NCBI RefSeq assembly: GCF_014235765.1
Contig: NZ_JACMYH010000004.1
Location: 124,001-188,000 of the forward strand
Length of the DNA stretch: 64,000 nt
Source of the DNA: Pseudomonas baltica
GTDB lineage: Bacteria; Pseudomonadota; Gammaproteobacteria; Pseudomonadales; Pseudomonadaceae
Direction: 5' to 3'
In this document: positions 25,784 to 35,163 of the stretch, in pieces
Layout: the number at the start of each line of letters is the position of its first letter
Position numbering within the stretch: the first letter of the stretch is position 1
The notes under the pieces: generated by a model
Databases searched by the model: none
What the model saw: only the letters and a program-made list of their open reading frames with translations
What the model was told of the DNA's origin: nothing
Position numbers and translations under genes: made by a program

Positions 25784-26401
25784 ATGTACCATGGCGAACG
25801 AATGAACGCCTGGACCCATTTGGCAGGGGCTGTGCTGGCGGCGGTCGGTGCTGTCTGGCTGCTGCTGGTGGCAGCGTTTCAAGGTGATCCCTGGAAGATC
25901 GTCAGCGTGTGCATCTATGGCAGCACGCTGATCCTGCTCTACAGCGTTTCCACGATCTACCACAGCGTGCGCGGGCGCGGCAAAGCGCTCATGCAGAAGC
26001 TCGATCACCTGTCGATCTACCTGCTGATCGCCGGCAGCTACACGCCGTTCTGTCTGGTCACCCTGCGCGGGCCTTGGGGCTGGAGCCTGTTCGGTGTGGT
26101 CTGGGGGCTGGCGGTGCTGGGCATGTTGCAGGAGATCAAGCCACGCTCCGAGGCCCGCGTACTGTCCATCGTGATCTACGCGGTGATGGGCTGGATCGTG
26201 CTGGTCGCGATCGGGCCGCTGCTGCGCCTGCTGGGCCCCGCCGGATTCGCCTGGCTGGCCGCGGGCGGCGCGCTGTACACCGTGGGCATCATCTTCTTTG
26301 CACTGGACAAGCGCCTGCGCCATGCCCACGGGATCTGGCACCTGTTCGTGATCGCGGGCAGCGTGCTGCACTTCATCGCGATCTTTTTCTACGTCATCTG
26401 A
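25784..26401 (+). CDS. PAQR/TrhA (hemolysin III) family membrane protein
   Basis: This 205-residue inner-membrane protein has seven hydrophobic helices. The hemolysin III signatures are present: GERMNAWTHLAGAVLA at the start, STIYHSVRGRGKALMQKLDHLSIYLLIAGSYTPF in the middle, and GIWHLFVIAGSVLHFIAIFFYVI at the end. The three His groups form the putative zinc site shared with adiponectin receptors. E. coli YqfA/TrhA is tied to membrane energetics and fluidity; the 'hemolysin' name is historical. It stands alone and converges on rsmE. Confidence 0.93.
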   Translation: MYHGERMNAWTHLAGAVLAAVGAVWLLLVAAFQGDPWKIVSVCIYGSTLILLYSVSTIYHSVRGRGKALMQKLDHLSIYLLIAGSYTPFCLVTLRGPWGWSLFGVVWGLAVLGMLQEIKPRSEARVLSIVIYAVMGWIVLVAIGPLLRLLGPAGFAWLAAGGALYTVGIIFFALDKRLRHAHGIWHLFVIAGSVLHFIAIFFYVI

Positions 26402-26404
26402 ACC

Positions 26405-27124
26405 CTAGAAATCACCCCATAGCTGCTGCGCCACCGCTAGGGCAACCACCGGCGCGGTTTCGGTGCGCAATACGCGCGGCCCGAGGCGGGCAGCGTGAAA
26501 GCCGCCAGCCTTGGCCTGCTCCACTTCGGCATCGCTCAAACCGCCTTCAGGGCCGATCAGGAACGCCAGGCTGGCAGGTTTTGCATGGCTGAGCAGCGGC
26601 TCTGCAACGGGATGCAGCACCAACTTGAGTTCGGCGTGGCTGGCGGCGACCCAATCGGCCAGCGCCTGCGGCGCATGAATGACCGGCACGCTGGAACGGC
26701 CGCACTGCTCGCACGCGCTGACCGCCACCTGGCGCCAGTGGGCCATGCGCTTGTCGGCGCGCTCGTCCTTGAGGCGCACCTCGCAGCGCTCGCTCACCAG
26801 GGGGGTGATTTCACTCACGCCCAGTTCGGTAGCTTTCTGGATCGCCCAGTCCATCCGTTCGCCACGGGACAGGCCCTGACCCAGATGGATGGCCAGCGGC
26901 GAATCGGGCTGGCCGGCAAACTGTTCGTCGAGGGTGACGCTGACGCGTTTCTTGCCCACTTCCAGCAAGGTGCCGAGGTATTCCTGACCGCTGCCGTCGA
27001 ACAGCTGCACCTTGTCGCCGGCGGCCATGCGCAGCACGCGGCCGATGTAGTGGGCCTGGGCTTCGGGGAGTTCGTGTTCGCCCAGGGCGAGCGGGGCGTC
27101 GATGAAAAAGCGGGACAGTCGCAT
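26405..27124 (-). CDS. rsmE: 16S rRNA m3U1498 methyltransferase RsmE
   Basis: This is a 239-residue SPOUT methyltransferase. An N-terminal PUA-like domain (HYIGRVLRMAAGDKVQLFDGSGQEYLGTL) is followed by the knotted domain with the SAM-binding signature LIGPEGGLSDAEV and RLGPRVLRTETAPVVAL. QKATELGVSEITPLVSERCEVR is typical. It methylates U1498 of 16S rRNA. Confidence 0.97.
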   Translation of the reverse strand: MRLSRFFIDAPLALGEHELPEAQAHYIGRVLRMAAGDKVQLFDGSGQEYLGTLLEVGKKRVSVTLDEQFAGQPDSPLAIHLGQGLSRGERMDWAIQKATELGVSEITPLVSERCEVRLKDERADKRMAHWRQVAVSACEQCGRSSVPVIHAPQALADWVAASHAELKLVLHPVAEPLLSHAKPASLAFLIGPEGGLSDAEVEQAKAGGFHAARLGPRVLRTETAPVVALAVAQQLWGDF

Positions 27125-27163
27125 GGGGGTGTCTCTGGTGATTTTTTGGTGTTTATTCGGGCC

Positions 27164-27235
27164 TCTTCGCGGCCACTGGCCGCTCCTACGGTTGCAGGGT
27201 GTGCCCCTGTAGGAGCGGCCAGTGGCCGCGAAAGC
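27164..27235. repeat. Facing REP pair between rsmE and bioA
   Basis: CGCGGCCACTGGCCGCTCCTAC is repeated inverted as GTAGGAGCGGCCAGTGGCCGCG, giving a perfect 22-bp stem with a loop of about 23 nt. Both flanking genes are on the minus strand. Confidence 0.88.
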
Positions 27236-27257
27236 GCTGGTACAGGCGACGCATTAC

Positions 27258-28664
27258 TCAACCTGGATCGCGAAACCCGGGGTGGAAATCCTCGGCGACC
27301 TGCACGCTCACGCTGCTGCGCGTGGCGATATCGATCCCCTCGCTGGCCACCTCGGCCAGGAAGTCGATCTGCTCGGGCGTAATTACGTAGGGCGGCAGGA
27401 AATACACCACGCTGCCCAGCGGCCGCAGCAACGCGCCACGTTCGAGTGCATGGTTGAATACTTTCAATCCGCGCCGCTCCTGCCAGGGGTAGGCGGTCTT
27501 GCTGGCCTTGTCCTGGACCATTTCGATGGCCAGGACCATGCCGGTCTGGCGCACTTCGGCCACGTGGGCATGATCGACGAGGTGCGCCGTGGCGCTGGCC
27601 ATGCGCTCGGCCAGGGCGCGGTTGTTCTCGATGACGTTGTCCTGCTCGAAGATGTCCAGCGTCGCCAGCGCCGCGGCACAGGCCAGCGGATTGCCGGTGT
27701 AGCTGTGCGAATGCAGGAAGGCGCGCAGGGTCGGGTAGTCGTCGTAGAAAGCGCTGTAGACGTCATCGGTGGTCACACAGGCGGCCAGCGGCAGATAGCC
27801 CCCGGTCAGCGCCTTGGACAGGCACAGGAAATCCGGACGGATGCCGGCCTGCTCGCAGGCGAACATCGTTCCGGTACGGCCAAAGCCCACCGCAATTTCG
27901 TCGTGGATCAGGTGCACGCCGTAGCGGTCGCACGCCTCGCGCAACAGCTTGAGGTACACCGGGTGATACATGCGCATGCCGCCAGCGCCCTGGATCAACG
28001 GTTCGATGATCACCGCAGCAATACTTTCATGGTGCTCGGCCAGGGTGTGTTCCATGGCCTGGAACAGCGTGCGCGAATGCGCCTCCCAACTCACCCCTTC
28101 GGGCCGCAGGTAGCAGTCCGGGCTCGGCACTTTCAGGGTGTCGAGCAGCAGCGGCTTGTAGGTTTCGGTGAACAGCGGCACGTCACCAACCGACATCGCC
28201 GCAATGGTTTCGCCGTGATAGCTGTTGGTCAGCGTGACGAAGCGCTGCTTGTTCGGCTGGCCGCGGTTGACCCAGTAGTGAAAGCTCATCTTCAGCGCGA
28301 CTTCGATGCACGACGAGCCGTTGTCGGCGTAGAAGCAGCGGGTCAGCCCCTCGGGCGTCATCTTGACCAGCCGCTCTGACAGCTCGATCACCGGCTGATG
28401 ACTGAAGCCGGCCAGGATCACGTGTTCCAGCTGGTCGACCTGATCCTTGATGCGCTGATTGATGCGCGGGTTGGCGTGCCCGAACACATTGACCCACCAG
28501 GAGCTGACCGCGTCCAGGTAACGCTTGCCCTCGAAGTCTTCAAGCCATACGCCTTCACCGCGCTTGATCGGGATCAGCGGCAGGCGCTCGTGGTCTTTCA
28601 TCTGGGTACAGGGATGCCACAAGACCTCGAGGTCGCGCTTCATCCACTGATCGTTGAGTCCCAT
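27258..28664 (-). CDS. bioA: Adenosylmethionine-8-amino-7-oxononanoate aminotransferase
   Basis: This is a 468-residue class III PLP aminotransferase. Lys284 in LCLSKALTGGYLPLAA is the Schiff-base lysine. DEIAVGFGRTGTMFACEQA and the BioA-typical N-terminus WHPCTQMKDHERLPLIPIKRGEGVWLEDFEG are present, as is NGSSCIEVALKMS. It converts KAPA to DAPA in biotin synthesis with SAM as amino donor. I take the ATG at 28664 (AGAAAAAG upstream); the frame extends further without homology. It is not next to other bio genes. Confidence 0.96.
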   Translation of the reverse strand: MGLNDQWMKRDLEVLWHPCTQMKDHERLPLIPIKRGEGVWLEDFEGKRYLDAVSSWWVNVFGHANPRINQRIKDQVDQLEHVILAGFSHQPVIELSERLVKMTPEGLTRCFYADNGSSCIEVALKMSFHYWVNRGQPNKQRFVTLTNSYHGETIAAMSVGDVPLFTETYKPLLLDTLKVPSPDCYLRPEGVSWEAHSRTLFQAMEHTLAEHHESIAAVIIEPLIQGAGGMRMYHPVYLKLLREACDRYGVHLIHDEIAVGFGRTGTMFACEQAGIRPDFLCLSKALTGGYLPLAACVTTDDVYSAFYDDYPTLRAFLHSHSYTGNPLACAAALATLDIFEQDNVIENNRALAERMASATAHLVDHAHVAEVRQTGMVLAIEMVQDKASKTAYPWQERRGLKVFNHALERGALLRPLGSVVYFLPPYVITPEQIDFLAEVASEGIDIATRSSVSVQVAEDFHPGFRDPG

Positions 28665-28853
28665 CTTTTTCTCCCGCGGCAACACGCTTGGCAAACAGTC
28701 GCGCAAGCCTATGCAATGAGGCCTCGGCTCACAACCCAAACATGCTCGATGGCGGCGCTGGCGGGCAGTATGGCGCTGGCGTATGCTGCGCGGCACTTTG
28801 CCATTGCCGGGGCATGATCCGGCCATATCGCTTGCTCTGCCGGAGTTCTCTGC

Positions 28854-30656
28854 ATGTCTGCTGGTTGGTTGCGCGCTTGGGCGCTGATAGTGGTGGGGCT
28901 GTTCAGCGCGCAGGCGTTGGGCAATGACAAGGCACAGACGGCGATCGTCGTCGGCGGCGGTCTGGCGGGGCTCACAGCCGCCTACGAGCTGCAGGCCAAG
29001 GGCTGGCAGGTGACCTTGCTCGAGGCGCGCGCCAGCCTTGGCGGCCGCTCGGGCCTGGCCACCAGCGAGTGGATCGGCGGCAGCAAGATCCAGCCGGTGC
29101 TCAACGGCTATGTGAACACCTTCAAGCTGGCCACCCAGCCGGCGCCGGAATTCGTCCGCAACCCCGGCTACCTGATCGACGGCGAATACTTCACCGCCGC
29201 CGACCTGGCCACCAAGCAGCCGGCCACTGCCGAGGCGCTCAAGCGCTACGAGAAAACCCTGGATGACTTGGCCCGCTCGGTCAAGGACCCGGAAAACCCC
29301 GGCGCGACCAGCACGTTGTTCGCTCTGGACCAGATCAACGTGTCCAACTGGCTGGACCGCCTGCAACTGCCCGCCACGGCACGGCAGCTTATCAATCAGA
29401 AAATTCGTACGCGCTATGACGAACCATCGCGTCTGTCGCTGCTGTATTTCGCCCAGCAAAGCCGCGTCTACCAGGACATCGACGATCGCGATCTGCGCGC
29501 TTCACGCTTGATTGGCGGCAGCCCCGTGCTCGCTCAGGCCTTCGTCAAACAGATCAAGACCATCAAGACCGATTCGCCGGTCTCGGCCATCAGTCAGGAC
29601 AAGGACGGCGTGACCGTCAAGGTCGGCGCGGTGGGTTACCAGGCCAGTTACGTGGTGCTGGCCGTACCCTTGCGTGCGCTGGGCAAGATCGCTTTCACGC
29701 CGGCGCTGGACAATCGTCAATTGGCCGCGATCAAAGGCACCAACTACGGTTGGCGCGACCAGTTGCTGCTCAAGTTCAAGACGCCGGTGTGGGACAGCAA
29801 GGCGCGCATGTCCGGCGAGATCTACAGCAACACCGGGCTGGGCATGTTGTGGATCGAGCCGGCATTGAAGGGCGGCGCCAACGTGGTGATCAACCTGTCC
29901 GGTGACAACGCTCGCCTGCTGCAGGCCTTTGGCGACAAGCAGATGGTCGACCAGGTGTTGATCCGCCTGCACGCGTTCTATCCTCAGGCACGCGGTGCCT
30001 TCACCGGCTATGAAATCCGTCGCTACAGTGTCGATCCTTCCTACGGTGGTGCCTACCTGGCCTACGGGCCGGGGCAGATCAGCAAGTTCTGGAAGGTCTG
30101 GGAAAAGCCGCAGCAGCGCATCGCTTTCGCCGGTGAGCACACTGATTCGCTGTACCCAGGCACGCTGGAAGGTGCCCTGCGCAGTGGCCAGCACGCCGCT
30201 GGCCAGGTTGTGGACCTGGCAGCGGGTAAATCCTTCGAGCCGGTCAAAGTGGTTCCGCCAGTGGCCGTGCCGGCGAAGGCCGTGGACAGCAAGCCTGGGT
30301 TCTTCTCCAAATGGTTTGGCGGGGGCGAGACGCCGGTGGCCAAGCCGGTCGAGCCTGCACCTGCACCTGCACCTGCACCTGCACCTGCACCTGCACCTGC
30401 ACCTGCACCTGCGCCTGCACCAGTACCTGCGCCAGCACCAACGCCCGCCCCGGTGCCTGTGGTGGTACCCGCGCCCGCGCCGGCCAAGGCCGAGCCGGTG
30501 AAGAAGGCCGCACCGGTGAAAAAGGTCGACGCCAAGAAGCCGGAGACGAAGAAAGCCGAGGTGAAGAAGCCTGTGGCCAAGAAACCGGTCGAAACCAAGA
30601 AACCGGTCGAACCGAAAAACAAGGCAGAAGCGAAAAAGCCTGCGGTACAGCCGTAG
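28854..30656 (+). CDS. Secreted flavin amine oxidase with Pro-Ala repeat and Lys-rich tail
   Basis: This is a 600-residue protein. A Sec signal peptide ends at about residue 22 (FSAQALGND). The Rossmann FAD motif is IVVGGGLAGLTAAYELQAKGW with LLEAR and LGGRSG. The C-terminal FAD motif of monoamine oxidases is near residues 420-440 (RIAFAGEHTDSLYPGTLEGALRSGQHAAGQV). After about residue 470 the protein leaves the family: a linker, then a (PA)n run to about 540, then a Lys-rich histone-H1-like tail (KKAAPVKKVDAKKPETKKAEVKKP). The amine substrate is unknown. It is divergent from bioA. Confidence 0.88.
   Translation: MSAGWLRAWALIVVGLFSAQALGNDKAQTAIVVGGGLAGLTAAYELQAKGWQVTLLEARASLGGRSGLATSEWIGGSKIQPVLNGYVNTFKLATQPAPEFVRNPGYLIDGEYFTAADLATKQPATAEALKRYEKTLDDLARSVKDPENPGATSTLFALDQINVSNWLDRLQLPATARQLINQKIRTRYDEPSRLSLLYFAQQSRVYQDIDDRDLRASRLIGGSPVLAQAFVKQIKTIKTDSPVSAISQDKDGVTVKVGAVGYQASYVVLAVPLRALGKIAFTPALDNRQLAAIKGTNYGWRDQLLLKFKTPVWDSKARMSGEIYSNTGLGMLWIEPALKGGANVVINLSGDNARLLQAFGDKQMVDQVLIRLHAFYPQARGAFTGYEIRRYSVDPSYGGAYLAYGPGQISKFWKVWEKPQQRIAFAGEHTDSLYPGTLEGALRSGQHAAGQVVDLAAGKSFEPVKVVPPVAVPAKAVDSKPGFFSKWFGGGETPVAKPVEPAPAPAPAPAPAPAPAPAPAPAPVPAPAPTPAPVPVVVPAPAPAKAEPVKKAAPVKKVDAKKPETKKAEVKKPVAKKPVETKKPVEPKNKAEAKKPAVQP
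30354..30407 (+). repeat. CCTGCA hexanucleotide repeat, 9 perfect units
   Basis: Nine exact CCTGCA units are followed by CCTGCG and CCTGCA. They encode the Pro-Ala run in the amine oxidase tail. Gain or loss of units keeps the frame and changes only linker length. Confidence 0.95.
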
Positions 30657-30854
30657 GTTTCACACCCTCGCCGTCGCCTTTCCCACAGGGCGGCGGCGAG
30701 CCTTCAACGTGCTATAGCTACACCCTGGTCACCGATAGCACTGCGCTTAATACTGACTTAATCGACTTTATCGATATTTCAAAGCGAGATTTTCCGCTTT
30801 AATTCGATAGGTGAGTCAGTCATCTTGAGCGCAGTTCTTACAGGGTCCAGGCAC

Positions 30855-31406
30855 ATGCAGCTACGTAATTCCACTTCTCGCTATGGCTGGGTCAGCATCG
30901 TTCTGCACTGGGGCGTCGCGCTGACCGTGTTCGGGCTTTTCGCCCTGGGGCTGTGGATGGTTGGCCTGGGCTATTACGACCCATGGCGCAAGGCCGGCCC
31001 CGACCTGCACAAGAGCATCGGTCTGGTGCTGTTCTTCTTCATGTTGCTGCGCGTGGTCTGGCGCTTCATCAGCCCGCCGCCGCCCGCTACGCCCAATCAA
31101 GGCAAGCTCACCCGCACTGCGGCTCATCTGGGCCACCTGTTTCTCTATGTGGACCTGTTCCTGGTGATGAGCGCCGGTTACCTGATCTCGACGGCCGACG
31201 GCGTGGGGATTCCCGTGTTCGGACTGTTCGAGATTCCGGCATTGGTCAGTGGGTTGCCCGATCAGGCGGAAACCGCCGGTACCGTGCATTTCTACCTGGC
31301 CTGGGTATTGGTGATATTCGCCGTATTGCATGGCCTGGCCGCATTGAAACACCACTTCATCGATCGTGATGCAACCCTCATCCGTATGCTGGGTCGCAAA
31401 GTTTGA
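30855..31406 (+). CDS. Cytochrome b561 family protein
   Basis: From the ATG at 30855 (CAGGG upstream) the product is 183 residues with four membrane helices. Haem-ligand histidines are available in [50 protein letters not shown]. The loop [15 protein letters not shown] is typical of the bacterial CybB/YceJ group. It likely passes electrons between quinol and a periplasmic partner. The YceI gene follows 37 bp later; this yceJ-yceI pairing is conserved. Confidence 0.93.
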   Translation: MQLRNSTSRYGWVSIVLHWGVALTVFGLFALGLWMVGLGYYDPWRKAGPDLHKSIGLVLFFFMLLRVVWRFISPPPPATPNQGKLTRTAAHLGHLFLYVDLFLVMSAGYLISTADGVGIPVFGLFEIPALVSGLPDQAETAGTVHFYLAWVLVIFAVLHGLAALKHHFIDRDATLIRMLGRKV

Positions 31407-31443
31407 CCGCCGTACCTATCAATTTTCCAGAGGAATGCTTTCT

Positions 31444-32043
31444 ATGCTGAAAAAGACTCTTGCCGCACTCGCCATTGGCTCTGCCTTGTTCACCGCAGGT
31501 CAGGCCATGGCCGCCGACTACAAGATCGACAAGGAAGGCCAGCACGCTTTCGTCGACTTCAAGATCAGCCACCTGGGCTACAGCTTCATCACCGGTACCT
31601 TCAAGGACTTCGACGGCTCGTTCAGCTTCGATGCAGCCAAGCCTGAAGATTCGAAGATCGACGTGACCTTGAAGACCGCCAGCGTGTTCACCAACCACGC
31701 CGAACGCGACAAGCACATCAGCAGCAAGGACTTCCTGGACGTTGCCGCGTTTCCCGAGGCTACCTTCAAGTCCACCAGCGTCAAGCCGACCGGCAAAAGC
31801 GCCGATGGCAAGACCACTGCCGACGTGACCGGCGACCTGACCCTGCACGGCGTGACCAAGCCAGTCGTGATCAAGGCCACCTTCCTGGGTGAAGGCAAGG
31901 ATCCATGGGGCGGCTACCGTGCCGGTTTCGAAGGCACCACGTCGATCAACCGCAAGGACTTCGCGCCCAAGTCGATGGACCTGGGTCCACAGTCGGACAC
32001 CGTCGAGCTGTACTTCACGTTTGAAGGCGTGAAAGCGAAGTAA
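31444..32043 (+). CDS. YceI family periplasmic lipid-binding protein
   Basis: From the ATG at 31444 (AGAGGA about 9 bp upstream) the protein has 199 residues. The signal peptide is [23 protein letters not shown]. The mature protein is the YceI lipocalin-like barrel: [68 protein letters not shown]. Family members bind polyisoprenoids such as ubiquinone. An ATG at 31435 is possible but sits 2 bp from the ribosome site. It is paired with cytochrome b561, suggesting quinone-linked redox function. Confidence 0.94.
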   Translation: MLKKTLAALAIGSALFTAGQAMAADYKIDKEGQHAFVDFKISHLGYSFITGTFKDFDGSFSFDAAKPEDSKIDVTLKTASVFTNHAERDKHISSKDFLDVAAFPEATFKSTSVKPTGKSADGKTTADVTGDLTLHGVTKPVVIKATFLGEGKDPWGGYRAGFEGTTSINRKDFAPKSMDLGPQSDTVELYFTFEGVKAK

Positions 32044-32056
32044 GTTATTCGCTGAC

Positions 32057-32102
32057 ACAAAAAAACGCCGCAGCCTTTGAGGGCTGCGGCGTTTTTTTGT
32101 GT
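32057..32102. terminator. Bidirectional Rho-independent terminator (yceI / rhlE)
   Basis: Stem ACGCCGCAGCC / GGCTGCGGCGT, loop TTTGAG, is flanked by AAAAAA on the left and TTTTTTT on the right. It can stop both the plus-strand yceI transcript and the minus-strand rhlE transcript. A REP-like unit follows at 32131-32157. Confidence 0.92.
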
Positions 32103-32178
32103 CAGGCATGGGAGCCGTGCTGAAACCTTCGCGGGCAGAGCCCGCTCCCACAGGGCGGCGGGCCTGCCTACCTCATGC

Positions 32179-34059
32179 TCAGCCTTCGCGGTTACGCGTC
32201 AGCAGCGCAGGCTTTTCACCCCGTGGCCGGCTTGGCAATTGCTCCAGCTGCTCGGCAGTCGGGAAACGATCGATCTTCGATTCCTTGTGCACGATTACCG
32301 GTTGGCTCGGATTGCGCGAGTCAGCTACCACCGGTTCCTGGCGTGGTTGCTCGTCACGCGCCGGGCGGCGGTTGCGCGGATTGCTTTCGCGACGGGGCTG
32401 GCCGTCACGCGCGCCACCCCCGTTGCTGCGCGGGCCACGCTTGGCACCAGCGTTGTCACCGGTGCCAGCCGGACGCGCGGCGCCACCGCTGCGCGGCGCA
32501 CCACCGGCAGGACGACCCTGGCGAGGCGCGGCTGCAGGCGCGGCAGCACCGGCCGGAGCCGAAGCGCCCGGACGACGACCGCGGCCCTGGTTCTTGCCCT
32601 GATAGGGGCTGACGTAATCCGCACGGTTGCCGAAGTTGTCCACTTCGTCATCGAGGAATTCGTCCGGCGCACGGTTGGCGGAAACAGTCGATTCTACGGC
32701 CGGGCGCGCAGCTTGGGGCTGGCGTGGCTTCTGGTCACGGGGTTGGCGTTCAGAACGCGCCCCGGCGGGCTTTTCCTTGCCTTTGTCCTTCCCTTTGTCC
32801 TTGCGTCCACCACCGGCATTGCTGCTGCCGTCGCCGCGTGGCGCGCGAGCGCCGCGGGCATTGTTGGCCTGAGGGCGTTCACGCACCTCGGGTTTTTCCG
32901 CTTCCACGGTGCTGGCATCGAACCCCATCAGATCACCGTCCGGGATCTTCTGCTTGGTCATGCGCTCGATGCTCTTGAGCAGCTTCTCTTCGTCCGGCGC
33001 GACCAGCGAGATCGCTTCGCCACTGCGGCCGGCACGGCCAGTACGGCCAATGCGGTGCACGTAGTCTTCGTCGACGTTGGGCAGCTCGAAGTTGACCACG
33101 TGGGGCAACTGGTCGATGTCCAGGCCACGGGCAGCGATGTCGGTGGCAACCATGATGCGTACGGCACCGGCCTTGAAGTCGGCCAGGGCCTTGGTGCGTG
33201 CGTTCTGGCTCTTGTTGCCGTGGATGGCCACAGCGCTCAGGCCATGCTTCTCCAGGTACTCGGCCAGGCGGTTGGCGCCGTGCTTGGTACGGGTGAACAC
33301 CAGCACCTGCTCCCATGCGCCCTGAGTGATCAGGTGCGCCAGCAGCGAGCGCTTGTGGCTCGAGGCCAGGCGATAGACGCGCTGCTCGATGCGCTCGACC
33401 GTGGTATTGGGCGGCGTGACTTCGATGCGCTCGGGGTTGTGCAGCAGCTTGCCGGCGAGGTCGGTGATGTCCTTGGAGAACGTCGCCGAGAACAGCAGGT
33501 TCTGACGCTTGGACGGCAGGCGCGAGAGCACTTTCTTGACGTCGTGCACGAAGCCCATGTCGAGCATGCGGTCGGCTTCGTCGAGCACGAGGATTTCAAC
33601 GTGGGACAGATCGACACTGCCCTGGCCACACAGGTCGAGCAGACGACCGGGGCAGGCCACCAGCACGTCGACACCGCGGGACATGGCCTGAACCTGCGGG
33701 TTCATGCCGACACCGCCGAAGATACAGGCGCTGACGAATTTCAGGTCGCGAGCGTAGGTCTTGAAGCTGTCGTGAACCTGGGCGGCGAGCTCGCGCGTCG
33801 GGGTCAGGACCAGCACGCGCGGTTGGCGCGGGCCATGACGTTGGGATTTGTCCGGGTGACCACCTGGGAACAGCCGTTCCAGAATCGGAAGGGCGAAACC
33901 GCCGGTCTTACCTGTACCTGTCTGAGCGGCAACCATCAGGTCGCGGCCTTGCAACACGGCGGGAATGGCCCGCTGTTGCACCGGTGTGGGCTGGGTGTAG
34001 CCCGCTGCCTCGATGGCGCGGACTAGAGCCTCGGAGAGACCGAGGGAAGCAAAGGACAT
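32179..34059 (-). CDS. rhlE: DEAD-box ATP-dependent RNA helicase (RhlE type)
   Basis: This is a 626-residue protein. Residues 1-380 form the helicase core: Q motif [17 protein letters not shown], motif [13 protein letters not shown], Ia [30 protein letters not shown], and [15 protein letters not shown]. Residues 390-626 are a long, low-complexity basic tail rich in Arg, Gly, Pro and Ala ([20 protein letters not shown]), which in RhlE-type helicases gives unspecific RNA binding and may promote condensates. It stands alone on the minus strand. Confidence 0.94.
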   Translation of the reverse strand: MSFASLGLSEALVRAIEAAGYTQPTPVQQRAIPAVLQGRDLMVAAQTGTGKTGGFALPILERLFPGGHPDKSQRHGPRQPRVLVLTPTRELAAQVHDSFKTYARDLKFVSACIFGGVGMNPQVQAMSRGVDVLVACPGRLLDLCGQGSVDLSHVEILVLDEADRMLDMGFVHDVKKVLSRLPSKRQNLLFSATFSKDITDLAGKLLHNPERIEVTPPNTTVERIEQRVYRLASSHKRSLLAHLITQGAWEQVLVFTRTKHGANRLAEYLEKHGLSAVAIHGNKSQNARTKALADFKAGAVRIMVATDIAARGLDIDQLPHVVNFELPNVDEDYVHRIGRTGRAGRSGEAISLVAPDEEKLLKSIERMTKQKIPDGDLMGFDASTVEAEKPEVRERPQANNARGARAPRGDGSSNAGGGRKDKGKDKGKEKPAGARSERQPRDQKPRQPQAARPAVESTVSANRAPDEFLDDEVDNFGNRADYVSPYQGKNQGRGRRPGASAPAGAAAPAAAPRQGRPAGGAPRSGGAARPAGTGDNAGAKRGPRSNGGGARDGQPRRESNPRNRRPARDEQPRQEPVVADSRNPSQPVIVHKESKIDRFPTAEQLEQLPSRPRGEKPALLTRNREG

Positions 34060-34280
34060 GAGTAATCCTGTTCTAGTAGGGGCTTATGCCCGAGGGATAA
34101 TCTTGCCTGGCGCGACGGGTGTGTGATGACACTGTCGCGTCCGGTCCTGCTGGGGTTGCAAAGGGGGCTTCACGAAGCGATGCGCGGGCGCAAGCCCAGC
34201 TGGCAGGTGCTTCGAGAGGCCTTGGCAAGGCCGAGCGGCCGGACGTAAGCCTGGCACAAGGGCCGAGTATAACAGAGCAA

Positions 34281-35111
34281 TCACATTGCGCTGCTTTCAC
34301 GCTGCCCAGCGGTGCTCGCGGGCGGTTGCCGCAGTATCTGCGGCGCAGCGGAAGGTAGCGTTTTACCACTCATTGGCGCGTCGGCATAGCGTGCCAGCAA
34401 CTGCGCGTAGGCCGGCTCCTGTTTGAACCGGCGCAGTTCCGCGGCGAAGCGCTGCACCAGCAGGTCCATCCCGGCGCCGCGGCGTACCGCCAGAAACTGC
34501 GGATTGCTGCCGATCTCCATGGGCAGGCGACTGACCCGCTGCTCCATGCCCAGACGCTTGATAGTGTATTCGCCCACCCGGCGGTCGGTGATCAGCAGGT
34601 CGATGCGTGCCTTGGCCAGCTTGCCGAAGTTGGCTTCCTGGCTGGGTCCGCTCTCGCGGATCACGCCAGGCGCCTGGGCGAACTCGTCACCGTAGTCGTA
34701 CCCCGCCGTTATGCCCACGGTCAGCCCCTTGAGGTCGGCCATGCTCTGCACGGGGTGAGGGCGATCGTTGGCCTGGTAGAACACCCATTCCACCTCCGAC
34801 AGCGGCTCCCTGGGATAGAACAGGCTGGCATCGCGTTCGTTGGTCTGGAAAATATCGAGGATGCCGTCGGCCTGGCCTTGATCGAGCATGGCCAGGCAGC
34901 GTTTCCACGGCAGGAATTGCCACTGCACTTGAATGCCCAGGCGCTCGAAGATCAGCGCCGTGATGTCGTAGTCGATTCCCTGCGCCTTACCGTTTTCCTC
35001 GAAGGCGTAGGGCGCCCATGAATCGGTGACGATGCGCAGCGTTTCGCCGTGGGCCTGCAGGCACCAGCAAAGGAGAAGCGCAGAGGGCAACGAGCGGAGG
35101 ATGGCAACCAT
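34281..35111 (-). CDS. Orphan periplasmic solute-binding family 3 protein
   Basis: This is a 276-residue protein. The signal peptide (LPSALLLCWCLQAHG) is followed by ETLRIVTDSWAPYAFEENGKAQGIDYDITALIFERLGIQVQWQFLPWKRCLAMLDQGQADGILD, the family 3 fold, and a second lobe with GLTVGITAGYDYGDEF and LITDRRVGEYTIKRLG. No permease or ATPase is adjacent, so it may feed another transporter or act as a sensor partner. The ligand is unknown. Confidence 0.85.
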   Translation of the reverse strand: MVAILRSLPSALLLCWCLQAHGETLRIVTDSWAPYAFEENGKAQGIDYDITALIFERLGIQVQWQFLPWKRCLAMLDQGQADGILDIFQTNERDASLFYPREPLSEVEWVFYQANDRPHPVQSMADLKGLTVGITAGYDYGDEFAQAPGVIRESGPSQEANFGKLAKARIDLLITDRRVGEYTIKRLGMEQRVSRLPMEIGSNPQFLAVRRGAGMDLLVQRFAAELRRFKQEPAYAQLLARYADAPMSGKTLPSAAPQILRQPPASTAGQRESSAM

Positions 35112-35163
35112 GGGCCGGAGATTACGACGGCTGGCTCCGCTTGAAAAGGTCTGCGCCGGGCTT

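Noticed and set aside
30244..30663. Antisense Val/Gln or Gly/Ala-rich repeat proteins opposite the amine oxidase tail
   Set aside because: They are frame shadows of the CCTGCA repeat.
32077..34026. Long open frame (649 codons) opposite rhlE
   Set aside because: It is antisense to a helicase with all motifs intact. High GC at third positions makes shadow frames; similar ones lie opposite ahcY, ilvD, hisP and the methyltransferase.
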